A stretch of DNA of 64,000 bases from contig CM053028.1 in the NCBI GenBank assembly GCA_028564925.1, positions 623,555,266 through 623,619,265 of the forward strand. Direction: 5' to 3'. Numbering within the stretch: the first letter of the stretch is position 1; each line of letters opens with the position of its first letter. The DNA comes from Lithobates sylvaticus (lineage: Eukaryota; Chordata; Amphibia; Anura; Ranidae). Below, in pieces: positions 11,005-21,805 of this stretch. Made by a program: the position numbers and the translations under genes. The notes beneath the pieces are model-generated. The model did no database searches and was not told the DNA's origin. It was given only the letters and a program-made list of their open reading frames with translations.

Positions 11005-11874
11005 TTAAGGGACAATATTGGGGGCCACTACCCCCAGGGTCTGACAGAAGTGCTGAAGTTCATCCAAAAATTTCATCCGGACAGTCCTCCCGGCTCTGGT
11101 TACTATCAATGATGTTGGGAACCCCCAACTGTATTTGATATTTTCTGCTCTTAAAACTTCAAGTAGAGGTCTCAACTGTCGCCTGCGTGCAAGAGTTTTT
11201 GTCGAGAGATCCGAAAAGATCTGGAGGTCAACCGATTCGTATTTTAAGGGAGGGCTCCCTCTTAGTTTTGTCCAGATTTTATTTTTGTCTTCGAATGAGT
11301 GGAATTTAATGATAATGTCTCTTGGGGTCTCTTCACTCAAGCCTGTAGGTTTGCGAATGCGGTGAACTCTGTCGATTTTAAGGATCTCTCTTTCCGGTCT
11401 CCCTAGAAGAGGATTAAAAAGTTTCTGCATTTTTATCGTTAAATCTTCTCCTTGTTGTTCCGGTAGGGATCTAATCCTGAGATTTTGTCTCCTGCTCTGA
11501 TTTTCTTGGTTTTCAATATGATATTCTAGGTCCCTGTATTTGGTCTCTATTTGATTCACTTGAGTTTTAAGTTCTAAGATTTCTTGTGCTTGTATGACCG
11601 CCAGGTCCTCTACTTTCTCCACTCTATTTAGCAGCTGGCCCAAGTCGGCTCTAACATTTGTTATTTCATTTTTGATAACACTTTCTAGATTAGAGAACAT
11701 TTCCAGTATCTCCGTCTTGGTAGGGATAAGGGCCAAACTCCCCTGTTCCGATAGTATACTGACCTCACTGGCGCACGCCAGATCACCAGAGTTCCTAGAA
11801 AGATCAGAAAGTTCTGCTCTCTGTCGTTCAGCATCTCGTTTTTTTTCCTTTGGGGCTTGCTGTTTTTTTTCCAT
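11005..11874 (-). CDS. L1 ORF1 protein (RNA-binding nucleic-acid chaperone type)
   Basis: An intact 289-aa frame opens with a basic stretch (MEKKQQAPKEKKRDAERQRA). Residues about 50-130 are heptad-like and predict a coiled coil for trimerisation. About 132-210 look like the RRM-type domain (NLRIRSLPE, RVHRIRKP, PRDIIIKFHSFEDKNKI), and about 215-289 the C-terminal domain (LARRRQLRPLLEVLR, AGRTVRMKFLDELQHF). This matches the L1 ORF1p (transposase_22) layout; the length is slightly short of mammalian ORF1p. It lies upstream of ORF2 with a 540-bp G-rich spacer. No lesion is seen. Function (binding L1 RNA in RNP particles) is inferred from family. Confidence 0.88.
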   Translation of the reverse strand: MEKKQQAPKEKKRDAERQRAELSDLSRNSGDLACASEVSILSEQGSLALIPTKTEILEMFSNLESVIKNEITNVRADLGQLLNRVEKVEDLAVIQAQEILELKTQVNQIETKYRDLEYHIENQENQSRRQNLRIRSLPEQQGEDLTIKMQKLFNPLLGRPEREILKIDRVHRIRKPTGLSEETPRDIIIKFHSFEDKNKIWTKLRGSPPLKYESVDLQIFSDLSTKTLARRRQLRPLLEVLRAENIKYSWGFPTSLIVTRAGRTVRMKFLDELQHFCQTLGVVAPNIVP

Positions 11875-13179
11875 TTCTGGACTTTTTATGCTGGTGTCCT
11901 TAAGATATTATTGTATTGAACTTGTATTTAAACTTTCTTTAGGTATTTTAGCCTCCGCCCCCCTTAGGGGTCTTCCTTTCATCTTTGTTTATATCCAACC
12001 TAAGGGCTCTGAGTAAGGCCTGGTCCTCCCAGATCGCCGTGTCTCACTTAACCGAAGGGCAAATACCCAGCGTCCTCTACACACACCCCCTTCCAACTCC
12101 TCTTGGATGTCTCCCAAACAGTCACCCCTTTTCCTGGACTCGGCAGCCCCCAGGCCCCGATCTCTAGTTTATTCTCCAGTGGCAAGAGTGGCCAGGTTAC
12201 GAGGCATCGAACATTACGTTTCAATCTATAGCCTGGAAATTACTCTGATTAAGTCCGCCCCAGGGAAATCCCAGAGGCTGTAGGCTATACGGATGGGACC
12301 TGGGCAGTATGATCATCTGTACTTTTTTCAAATAGACAGTTTAGTTTGACCACTGGTGTTTGAAGATGTAAGAAGGTAAGGGGGGACCAGAGAGGAAAAA
12401 AAAGAAAGCACTCTTCACTTTGACTAGGGCTGTGCTGTGTGTATTGGCGGAGGGGTAGCTCTGGTCAGTAGGTGGTTAACGTTTTATTCATCAATAATAT
12501 CTACAAGTTTGTCGCCTCCTTCTAGCTTTTGTCCATAATAATGTGGAAAGATACAGAGCAATTTATACGGTTCTCATATTTAATTGTAGAATTTACATGT
12601 AGTCTCTCTACTGCAGTGGTTATCTTTCTGTCACATCCTCAGTGAGAAAAACGGTTTTAAGAAGGAAAAAAGCGTCCATACCTGAGGAGGGGTCTGCCAC
12701 CTCCCTCCCAGATGTGAGCTGCAGTCTTCCCTTCTTTACGGAGCTGGAGAGGAGCTTGAGCTGTGGAGGCGCCAGTTGTACGAGAGGAGGAGATAGAGAC
12801 GCGTGAGGGGTAATGGTGTGAAGGAAGGAAGCCGTTTGCCGGATCGCCAGGCTAATAGATGCAAGTTGGGTCAGAGACCACGGTACCGTGGCGCGCTACA
12901 GCCTCTCAACCGCAGCCGCAGTACCTGAGACCGGGACCATGAAGCCTGCAGCGGCGCCCGTTTCTGAGCGACCGTCCCCGGGAGCGAGACTCGGTGGGCT
13001 GGGTCGGGGCGGGAGAACTACCGGCGAGTAGCGGGTAGATACGGTGGGTGCCTCCTCTGTCGAGGCGGCGTTGGCTTTCACTTCCACGCCGTCTCCGCTC
13101 TCATGCTCCGTCCCGGACCTCCGTCATGCCGCGATAGCGGGCCCCTCCCCCGATGCTGACGTCTCACGTCAGCATGCCT
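11875..13179 (-). promoter_or_regulatory. L1 5'UTR / internal promoter region
   Basis: This 1.3-kb stretch lies upstream of ORF1 up to the 5' target duplication. The outermost 300 bp (12880-13179) are CpG-rich. At the very 5' terminus (13153-13176) is a perfect inverted repeat, atgctgacgt - ctc - acgtcagcat, which places two TGACGT/ACGTCA CRE/ATF-like half-sites back to back. L1 5'UTRs normally carry an internal promoter; promoter function here is inferred. No convincing ORF is present. Confidence 0.6.
13153..13176. repeat. Perfect hairpin at the L1 5' terminus
   Basis: Arms atgctgacgt and acgtcagcat are separated by ctc. Two CRE/ATF-type half-sites are embedded. It lies 3 bp from the target-site duplication. 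Confidence 0.8.
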
Positions 13180-13195
13180 GCTGTGAGTGTATCTT

Positions 13196-14530
13196 GATGT
13201 TGGATATTTGTATACAGGGATTCAATATCCACTGTGATCATGATGGTGTCTTCTGTAGCAACCATACTTTGTAGGAGTACTATCAGATCTCGGCTGTCTT
13301 TCAAATGAGAAGGACTCTGGGATACAAGTGGTTTAAAAAAAAACATCTAGATATTCTCCTAGTCTTGCGAATAGGGAATCTATCCCACTTATTATCGGTC
13401 GACCTGGGGGACATTCTTTATTCTTATGTACCTTAGGCACTATATACATCACTGAGATTTTAAGAGCATGAGGAATAAGATAATCGGCTTCTTTTTTATT
13501 TAAAATTTGCTTGGATAGCCCTTCTGAAACCCAATCAGTTAGTTCTCATTTTAGTCTCACAGTAGAGTCCCCTTTTAATTTTATGTAAGTATTTGTATCT
13601 TGGAGCAGCCGCCCCATTTCTTGATAGTAATATTGTCGAGATAGTATAACCAGCCCTCCCCCCTTATCTGCCGATCAAATAACTATTTGTTTTCCTCTAT
13701 TGATTTAATACTCTCCCATATTTGATTTTTCTTTGTCTGTTTTTTAATTTCCATCTCTCTAATATCATTTTGTACCATGTTTTTAAACGCTTCGATATGG
13801 TGGTTTGTTCCTTTTTTGGGGTTGAACACTGAATTGTTTTTCAGACCACTGTGTGTATATTGGCCTTCTATATTGGGTGTGTTAATTTGAATATTGGGGT
13901 TTGCAAAATGTTTTTTATTATTAAGTTTTCTTATGTATTTCTCTGTCGACAAATAATTCAAACTTGTCGGCATCTTTTACTAGGTGTGTATTTTAATCCT
14001 TGATCTAGAATTTCTAATTCTTTTTCAGAGAGATCTATTCCCGCCAGATTAAAGATCCCCTGGCCTATTTGTCTCTTTTTCTTTCCCCCTCCTACTCTCC
14101 TACCTCGTTTTCTAAACAATCTTTTGGAGGGTATTGGGAACTTGTAGGGATACGATAGGGCTCTTTCCATCCTCTCCATTCCCCCCCCTGGTGCTGGCTC
14201 TGATATGGCCCGGGTCTACCCCTAAAATTCCCTCTAAACGTGCCCCTAGGAGGCCTGGGAGGGTACTGATTCCTATTTGCTTCATAATAGCTGTATTCAG
14301 ATGGTCTATTATCTGGGGGTCCATATCTATTATGATTTTGAGGTGGATACAGAGGTGGATAGGGGTATGGACTGGGTGGCGGGTAATTGTGAGTTTTAGA
14401 ACTGACTGGGGGTTTGGTATTTTTTTTCGGAGTACTTGAATTTTTGGGTATGTTGTAATTTTTTATTTTTGCTGCCAGTGCTGGTAACTGTTCCCCATTA
14501 TCTGATGCCTCTGTCTCTGGTGGGGACAAG
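13196..14530 (-). mobile_element. Penelope-like retroelement, upstream half
   Basis: Read from high to low coordinates on the minus strand. First comes a proline/arginine-rich N-terminal segment (14092-14529, with RPPRGTFRGNFRGRPG), then FNLAGIDLSEKELEILDQGL (14000-14060), which matches the 'NLS..L...E..vL.kGLkF' signature of Penelope-like proteins. Next are SADKGGGLVIL, MYIVPKVHKNKECPPGRPII and HLKDSRDL, ending in VDIESLYTNIQHQD near 13190. These correspond to the early RT blocks, including the first catalytic aspartate (VDIESLYTNI). Several stops and shifts interrupt the frame, so the copy is dead. It stops at the LINE target site, and the matching continuation (DALTALKWAL) resumes at 1089 on the other side of the LINE. 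Together with 1-1073 it is one element split by a later insertion. Confidence 0.85.
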
Positions 14531-14658
14531 AGGTTCTCTTGTCATTTATAGATTTTGTTTTGGTCAAAATATGCCTTTGATATTTTTTTTGCTTTTTATT
14601 TCCCCATCATATTTCGCTAGATGGCAAGAGACCGAGGCATCAGATAATGGGGAACAGT
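14488..14658. repeat. Inverted repeat at the 5' part of the Penelope-like element
   Basis: About 30 bp at 14488-14518 (containing ccattatctgatgcctct) recur inverted at 14628-14658 across a 110-bp spacer, with one or two mismatches. The left arm lies within the element's N-terminal coding frame, so the element probably carries a partial inverted copy at its 5' end. Confidence 0.75.
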
Positions 14659-14659
14659 T

Positions 14660-15472
14660 TTTTTGCTCTTTCTAAATATTCGCTGTTGGTGTTGAATGGC
14701 TCCATTTTCTCTTTCAAATCTGCGATTTTGGCCTCCAGAAAAAAAAAAAGATTCATGTATGCACTGGACATCGCACTGTTGCTGAATGTAGTTTCTTTAG
14801 CGTATGATTGTAATTACAGCAGAAGATTGTGGTCACAACAGAATCAGCAATGTCTGCTTCAATACAGTCCAATCGGTGGGCCTCCATGCAGGAATTCCTC
14901 TCCCTGGTAACTCGAACCACTGATCAAATGATATTCTATTCCAATGCCAGTGGAATTAACAGCAAAAGGTGTGGCTTCTGTTTTTTCTCGCTGAGGAAAA
15001 TCTGGAAGTATACTCCTATCATGTATACTCCTTTTAACGGTCCCCCACCCCATGTGATAAAGCAGTTGGGCTCTTGTTAAGAAAAGACACTTTCTTGGAA
15101 GGTCTAAACCACATATGTCAAGCACAAGGACCGCAGGTCTAATCCGCCCCGCCAGGCATTGTCATGTGGCCTCGCACCCAGTTATGCAGCCGGAATGTAG
15201 TAAAACTCCATTCCATCCCCTCCGTTTCCCTCCCCCCGCTCCTGCCGTCACTTGTGCACACAGAAACCTGTGTTTACAAGGGACAGTTTTGCTCAGTGGC
15301 TCCCGGAATCTAACAGATCTCTGCATGTGCTTACAGCTTGTACAGGTATCCAGAGTGAATGATCTCAATGCAAGGCGAGACATAGCCCGCCTGTACAGGA
15401 AGGTACCAGGCCAGATAGCCGAGAGAGATGAGCGGAAGCTTTGGAGGGGGGGGTTGAGATTGGGGTCGCACA
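14660..15472. other. No recognisable feature
   Basis: Unique-looking sequence with an A run near 14740. Frames on both strands are short, and no domain, splice-linked exon or repeat family was recognised. Confidence 0.5.
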
Positions 15473-15730
15473 CCCTGCACTCTGTAGACAGCACACCCCT
15501 GAATTCTGTATGTAGCGCATCCCTAAACCCTGCATTGTACATAGCACACCCTTGAACTCTGTACACAGGGCACCCCCAAACTGCAGTCTGTACATAACAC
15601 ATTCCTGAACTCTGCACTCTGCACACAGCTCACCCCAGAACTCTGCACACAGCACACCCCGGAACTCTGCAGCGTAATCCTGTATGGAACGCGCGCCTGA
15701 ACCCTGCACTCCATAGCGCACCTCACATAC
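15473..15730. repeat. Degenerate minisatellite, ~35-40-bp unit
   Basis: Roughly seven imperfect copies of a unit like 'ctgaactctgcacacagcaca ccc' follow each other. Open frames through it are cysteine-rich artefacts of the repeat. Confidence 0.75.
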
Positions 15731-16100
15731 AACCGGCCCTTTGAGAGCTACCCTACTGCTGATGCGGCCTGTAATGAAATTGAGTTTGATATCCCTGGTC
15801 TAAACTATTTGCCTCAAGGCTCTCATACAGATTAGAAGAGTGTGTTTGATGGCATGAAAAGAGCCCAATCGGCCATCCTGACCCCAAGTTCCCTCTCCAG
15901 CCCAGTAAGGTGTTGGAGTTGAGATGAAAGGCAATAGGGTCTTGCAATGGCTCAAACACTTTCCCAAGGAGCCACATGAAGAACTGGGACTGTTGTGGAG
16001 AGCCAAACCTAATTCTTTTAGCAGTGTGCAGAGGGTTTATCCAGAATATCTAGTCCTGTACTTACCTAGCCCGATCATAATCGAACTTGAGAGTGGCAGC
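15731..16100. other. No recognisable feature
   Basis: Neither a gene nor a clear repeat boundary was seen. It borders a MITE relic on the right. Confidence 0.45.
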
Positions 16101-16430
16101 TCTCTCCCTTCTTACTGGACAGATTGATAGCAACGGGAGCCATTGGCTTCTGCTGCTGTCAATCAAATTCTGTGACGGCCGAGCTACGCTGTCTGTCTAT
16201 AGACACAGACAGGGTGGCTTGAGACCGAGCTCACACAAGAGCCCTCATAAGAAGCGCATTTCTATGGGGTCCCACGCCAAAGAGGAGGAGCCAGGAGCAC
16301 CAGTAGAAGACTCCAGAAGAGGAGGATCTGGGCTGCTCGGTGCAAAACCATTACACAGAGCAATTAAGTATGACATGTTTATTATTTTAATTTAAAAAAA
16401 TTAAAGCTTTACAATCTTTTGAAATTTATT
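16100..16430 (+). mobile_element. Relic of the TTAA MITE family seen at 49859-50351
   Basis: It shares with 49859-50351 the segment around 'gccattggcttctgctgctg tcaatcaa', the gagaagaggaggatc block near the right side, and a right end resembling agctttacaatc. The left terminal repeat is missing. Confidence 0.65.
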
Positions 16431-17180
16431 CTGCTGCAATTTTGCCTTCCCTAGTTCTTTCCCTTCTTATCAACATGCTAATTACATTACTACAGTTTTT
16501 ATGACATACATTATCACTTGATCTCTGTGCTTTTCTATGCAATGCTCCAGGAGATGAGACTGTACAACTCTGAAGTTTACCTTTAAGTCTTGTCATTGTT
16601 CCTTCTAAAGATCACCTCCCGGGTGAGTCATGACCATTTATGACCAGCACCACCTTTTTTGAGTTCCAAAAATCATAACATTGTTCAGCCTGGAGCTGTT
16701 GGGAGGAGTCAGCCAATCAGATCCTGTCTTTTGTTCTCCTTTAAATGAGAACCTTAAAAGAGAACCTTTCCGTAATACCCATTTGTTAAACTGAAGTCTT
16801 GTCTTTAGTACCTCACCCTTTTAAATGATACTTGTCAACAAATAGCAACCCAATAAATACCCCCCCCCCCCAAAAAAAAGATAAAGGCCATCAGCTACAA
16901 ATACCGTAACTGCTAACTTTTAATTAAAGAACACTCCCCTGTTTAGGTATCCAGTGTTGTCCTCAGCCGGGCTGGTTCTTTGCCGGTCTTTGACCCCCTG
17001 TGCCGGCATGTTTACTTTGGGAAGCTGGCTGCGACTCCTTGCAGCTTAAAATGTGAAGGCCCCAGAAGACCTGTGACGTGTCCCAGAAGGCTGCAGGTAA
17101 CGGCCTTTTCCGTGAAGTTTCCCTTTACAATGAACCTACCACAGGGGTTGCCATTTCTGATCTTCTGCTAAGTTACTGAC
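16431..17180. other. Repeat relics, no gene
   Basis: A C10/A8 run lies at 16861-16879. From about 16880 the sequence resembles the inverted 'cagctacaaatac...tttaat...acact' end of the TTAA MITE family present at 49375-49854. No terminal repeat pair was located. Confidence 0.45.
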
Positions 17181-17514
17181 CGGTGCCGGTACAGTCAGTC
17201 ACAGACCCAGAAGAAGTGTTTAGGTGAAAGTAAAGTAAATTCATAATCCCTGTTTTCCCCACTTATTCCTAGACATGTCAAGGTACAAAAGTGCCTGGTT
17301 TCCACAGTGAGGCTCTGTAGGCCTAGAGAAGGAGATAGTGAAAAGTAAGTTCCTCAGGGGCGGAGCATGCTCCTTTGAAAAGATTGGAGGCAATTCTAGA
17401 CAGCTTAGATGTTGTAGGTCGTATCAAAGTGCAATGATGACATCTTTTAGTGACAGTATGGGAAATGGCAAGACAGCCCCATTAGGGTGAATTAAATTAG
17501 GATTCTTTTTATGA

Positions 17515-17811
17515 TCAGTTTACTGTTCTTCAGACTTTAGAGGGGCCGGACTGTCCCACCATTGGGGTCAGTGGAAGGAATAGTGCCCCATCATTGGTGC
17601 CAGTGGAAGGAATAGTCCATATTATGGTGTCAGTGGGAGGAATAGAGCCCCATCGTTGGTGTCAGTGGGAGGATTAGTCCCCATCATGGTATCAGTGGGA
17701 GGAATAGTGCCCCATCATTGGTGTCAGTGGGAAGAACAGTGCCCCAAGAGCTGAATAAAAGGCAAGCAAAAGGGCCACAACTGGCCCGCAGGTTGAAGGC
17801 CACTGATATAA
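17515..17811. mobile_element. hAT-type non-autonomous relic with internal minisatellite
   Basis: The right end reads ggttgaaggccactg, a typical hAT-like terminus in inverted form. The body is about six copies of a ~30-bp unit 'ggaatagtgccccatcattg gtgtcagtggga'. The same unit recurs at 19195-19560, so both loci belong to one family. Confidence 0.65.
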
Positions 17812-18356
17812 ATTAAAACAAAATGTCAAACAAAAAACCACTTACACTCAGTCATAATGTAATATATTACATATAACTGATAATTCACCTTTATTCTCTT
17901 GGGATCCTGTTGTAAACTTTTTTCCCCCAAAAGCAAAAATAAGAATACAATTACAGCTGTGAATAAGAAAAAAAATACAAAAATAAAAATCGTATTTCTT
18001 TAAACGTGTACATGAAGCAATCCACTTTTTTTGTGGTTCAAAGTTCGAAACAAACCCAACAATATCATATAATATACGCATGAAAAAAAAAAAATGAAAA
18101 TAAAATAAAAACATCAACATGACGTAACCAATTGACCCTTTACATCTGATTCTAAGTGAAATGTTTCGTTTTGGATAAAGAGGTGGGAAGGAAGGAACCG
18201 ATGTCTATTCTTGCTTGTACTGCCCTTAACCAAAACCAAAATTCCACTTCAATTCCAGAGCAAAGAATTAAACAACTACCAAGGTGTCAACCGTTAATGC
18301 CATCAATACAGTATGGAAGTCTATATTACATTAGCGTTATCCTTTATGGTTTATAG
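17812..18356. other. AT-rich stretch without recognisable feature
   Basis: Contains A-rich runs near 18080-18115. No gene or repeat boundary identified. Confidence 0.45.
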
Positions 18357-18449
18357 CAGGGGTCTTCAAACTTTCTAAACAAAGGGCCAGTCTACTGTCC
18401 TTCAGACTTTACTTCACTGTGGCCAGTGGGAATACAAACTGTCCCGTAT

Positions 18450-18486
<37 letters not shown>

Positions 18487-19634
18487 CTTTTTTGCCACAT
18501 CAGCGAAATATTTCGGGAGACTTTAGATCAGCTGTAGTAATCATGCGTATCCCGTCTCCGTTCACATCATTGTAGCCGTATTTCCTTTCTCCCAGATTGT
18601 GTCTTTTTTTTTTTTTTTTAAATTATTATTTCGAGCAAAAATATTTTGGCTCAGATCGGGCCCTTGGCTCACTCGCTTTAGTCGGCCTCCTTAAACGTAT
18701 TTACCTCTTTCCCCCTCCCCCCCTAATCCCACCCATCCCCCCCCCCTATCCCCTCCCCGGACCTGACCAGCTTTTGATTGTTCTCCTTAATATAGGGTAA
18801 TCAAAAGAATCGAAACCGGCATAAAAGAATAAACATTTAAGAACAAGCAAGGTGTTCCTTCAGGCTCCATGTTTTTTTGAAAGCCCGCCAACCTACCCAT
18901 TTATCTGGTTTTTCATGCACCTGCCTCTTATCGTCTTGTCTCCTTTCCATAGTATATATCCTTTCTACCTCGTCTACCCAATCCCAAGTTGTTGGGCCCT
19001 CAACTTCCTTCCATTTCTTGGGTATTGCTATTTTTGCTGCGTTTAAGAGGTGGGGGACAAGTGAGCCTTGGTATTTTTTTACACCTTCTTTTGTCCCATG
19101 TAGTAGTATTAACCATGGTCTGTCCCGTATTCTGTGGGAGTAAACAATGCCTCAGGCTAGGTGATCAGTGGGAGTAGATAAATTACATAGTGTCTGTGGT
19201 CAGTAGGAGGAAGAATAGTGCCCCATCCTTGGTGTCAGTGGAAGGAATAGTGCCCCATCATTGGTATTATTCGGAGAAATCGAGCCCCATCATTTGTATC
19301 AGTGGGAGGAATAGTTACCCATCATTGATGTCAGTGGAAAAAATAGTGCCCCATCATTTGTATCAGTGGGAAGAATAGTGTCCCATCATTGGCATTAGTG
19401 AGAAGAATAGTGCAGTATCAGTGGGAGAAATAGTGCCTTATTGTTGGCATTAGTAAGAAGAATAGTGCCCCATTGTTGGTGTCAGTCGAAGGAATAGTGT
19501 CCCATCATTGGTATTAGTGGGAGAAATAGTGCATCATTATTTGTGTCAAATGATTGGTGTCAGTGAGGGGAATAGTGACTAAAGACTAGCAAAGGGCCAC
19601 ATCTGGCCCCTGGAATGCAGTTTGGACATCACTG
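18357..19634. mobile_element. hAT-type element with minisatellite, interrupted by L1
   Basis: The left terminus caggggtcttcaaactttc and the right terminus, inverse complement ccagtgatgtccaaactgc, match hAT-like ends. The interior carries 10-12 copies of the ~30-bp 'ggaatagtgccccatcattg' unit (19195-19560). An L1 fragment at 18453-19119 splits it. A clear 8-bp target duplication could not be confirmed. Confidence 0.7.
18453..19119 (-). mobile_element. 5'-truncated L1, ORF2 C-terminus and 3' end
   Basis: The poly(A) tail is the T run at 18453-18486. The minus strand from 19100 reads HLLNAAKIAIPKKWKEVEGP and WVGWRAFKKTW, the conserved C-terminal end of L1 ORF2 also seen at 32283-32460 and 34680-34860. 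The perfect 14-bp duplication ctgtcccgtattct flanks it (18439-18452 and 19120-19133). The insert sits inside a hAT-type element. Confidence 0.9.
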
Positions 19635-20660
19635 GTTACAGAAATGAAGACAGTTGATTGTTCTTCTGTTTCTGTCTACAACTTAGATTTACAATTTACC
19701 AAATACATAGCGGGTGAAATCATGTGTGTTCTTGCCTCGCTCCACCCCAGGACCAGGGCTAAAAAGCCCAGGCTGTGTATACATCAACCTATGACTTATC
19801 CTCATGCCAGTTCCAAGGCTGTAAAGTTAAATGCCCTCTCCTCTGTTGCAAGTGTGCTAAACCCTCTGGGAGCAGACAAAAGACCAACTCTCCCAAAGGC
19901 GACCTTACTTGTGTGGCCAGGCAAAAAAGGAGATAAGTTGGAATGAAGAACCCAGGCCACCAACAGCTGTATCTTGCCAAGGCTTGAAGTGTCTATCATC
20001 TTTAAAGCCAAGAGGAGAGCAGAAGATATCAAAGGCTGGGGAGTTTGAGAACGTGTCACTTTGCCGTAAATTTGCATCTTTAAAGAGGAGTGCTGGTGGG
20101 TTGAATCACGTGATGGAACTGTTTGTTTCTTGGAGACCTCAGTGTGGAGATTTTCCAGAGAAGTTTGTGTATCTGCCCTGCCCAAAAAGAACAATAACCA
20201 GATAGCTTTCTACAGATGAATGGCCCTTTTATAGGTTTATAAGATTTATAAGATTCCAGTGATGAAGCATACTTGTTAGGGTTGGAGATCACACTGAACT
20301 GACTTGATCAGTCACTAGTCATGAGTAGGTGATAAATTTGGCGCGAGTAGGAAGAAATCCCTTGCAGTGGTTGGTGCCCAATTTAAAGATGGTGACGGTA
20401 AGCCCTCCTAGGACTTGGAGTTGTTCTGTATATAGACTTGGAAAGGTGAGTAGAAAAGAGTGCCTGGCCCTGGTGTCCAATAAGATTCAAGTTGAAAGAT
20501 GAGTTAGAAGGCGTTTATTGAAAATAGCAACAAGTACATTGAACCAATGCATTTTGGGGGAATGGGGACTCTCCCTTCTTCATGGCTGTTGCTACATGCT
20601 GATAAATGGGAAGGGTTCCCAAACAGGTATGTTAATGGGAAAAAAACAGAGTGATAACTG
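19635..20660. other. No recognisable gene
   Basis: A 100-codon frame at 19644-19946 has no family resemblance and no exon signals. No repeat boundary is clear. Confidence 0.45.
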
Positions 20661-20663
20661 TTA

Positions 20664-21087
20664 TGCGCCATACACATGATCAGAAATTCTGCCAGCAAAA
20701 GTCGGATGTGAGCTTTCGGTCAGAAATTCCGACCGTGTGGATGCTCCATCTGACTTTTGCTGGCAGAATTCCAGCCAGCAAAAGACTGAGAACATGTTCT
20801 CTATTTTTCGGTCGGAAAAAGTTCAGATCGGAAATTCCGATCATCTGTACAAATTCTGATGCGCAAAATTCCTACGCATGCTCGGAAACAATTCGACGCA
20901 TGCTTGGAAGCATTGAAATTCATTTTATCGGCTGGTCGTAGTGTTGTACGTCACCTCGTTCTTGGCGGTCGAAAGTTCAGAGAACTTTTGTGTGACCGTG
21001 TGTATGCAAGGCAAGCTTGAGCGGAATTCTGTCGGAAAAACCATCCAATTTTTTTCTGGCGGAATTTCTGATCGTGTGTATGCGGCA
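20664..21087. mobile_element. Harbinger-type MITE
   Basis: Terminal inverted repeats tgcgccatacacatgatcag and (inverse of the right end) tgccgcatacacacgatcag are flanked by TTA duplications (20661-20663, 21088-21090). The length is 424 bp. Internal repeats of the attccgatc/gccagcaaaag type pair with each other. TWA target duplications are typical of the Harbinger superfamily. Confidence 0.8.
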
Positions 21088-21805
21088 TTAGAGTGCTGGC
21101 TGTGCTTGCAAAGGCAGCATTTAATGCAACCTTCCAACTTATATCTTATTGGATGCCAGGCACATCTTTCCAAGGGGTAAAGCATGACACTATTCCCTGG
21201 CTTTGGATTGGCAGCTGCAGTTGGTTGGAGCTGTGAGCTATGGATGAGGAATCTTATCACTGGATGTCCTAATGGACCCCAAGAGAACCCATCATGTGGT
21301 TTAACCAGATAGCAACTGTGTAAAACCTAAATAGTGAGGAGCTGGCCTTTAATGCTACTACAACCTCCCTCGCAATTTTGGTCTTTGTTCGTGACTTTCA
21401 ATAATGGACAAAAAGTTACATTTTTTTTTCTTGTAAACCATGGTACCAGTTTGTAAACAGGATTTCTCAGGATCTTTACCCCCTGATAAAGAGGTACAGA
21501 GTTTCACATCATCTTATAGGCAGCGTGTTGCCTGTATGGCATTCCCGACAGTGTCCTTTTAGTTTACTGAACTGGGAGCTTCATCCTTGTTTGGTCAGGT
21601 TTAAAGGGACCATTCCTTATGAGAACATTACTAATGGAAGAATCTCCCTTGTCTTGAAGTATTTTAGTAAATGCACCAGATGAGAAATCGCAGATATGAC
21701 CAGAACAGAAGTAAGTGCATCTTGTAATCCCTGCAGTATACATTCAGTTGAATTACTCATGTACTTTGGGTCTAGTATACAATCAGATAATGTCCTGAAC
21801 AGAGT
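21088..21805. other. Downstream flank / 3'UTR region of zinc-finger gene A
   Basis: This follows the TAA stop of gene A on the minus strand. No AATAAA on the minus strand (TTTATT on plus) was seen in the first 700 bp, so the polyadenylation site is not identified. Confidence 0.4.

Larger units (their letters stand above)
1090..13179 (-). mobile_element. Full-length L1-type LINE, interrupted by a 5.4-kb insertion
   Basis: A non-LTR retrotransposon in minus orientation. In transcription order it has a CpG-rich 5'UTR (13179-11875), ORF1 (11874-11005), a G-rich spacer, ORF2 with an apurinic-type endonuclease (10467-9054), an inserted foreign element (9039-3652), ORF2 reverse transcriptase (3651-1290), a short 3'UTR with a homopolymer G run (complement of 1190-1206), and an A-rich end at 1090-1100. 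Without the insertion it is about 6.7 kb, the usual size of a complete L1. It is flanked by a 16-bp target duplication (1074-1089 and 13180-13195) inside a Penelope-like element. ORF1 is open and ORF2 shows only one evident frameshift besides the insertion, so it is fairly young. Confidence 0.92.

Noticed and set aside
1-14530. LTR retrotransposon as origin of the RYIDDI protein
   Set aside because: The motif order (PADKGG-like block, PKVHK, SLYTNI, GVAMGA, YIDD) is specific to Penelope-like RTs; no LTR, integrase or gag was seen.
19644-19946. A 100-codon frame as a host gene
   Set aside because: No domain, no codon pattern and no exon signals; likely chance.
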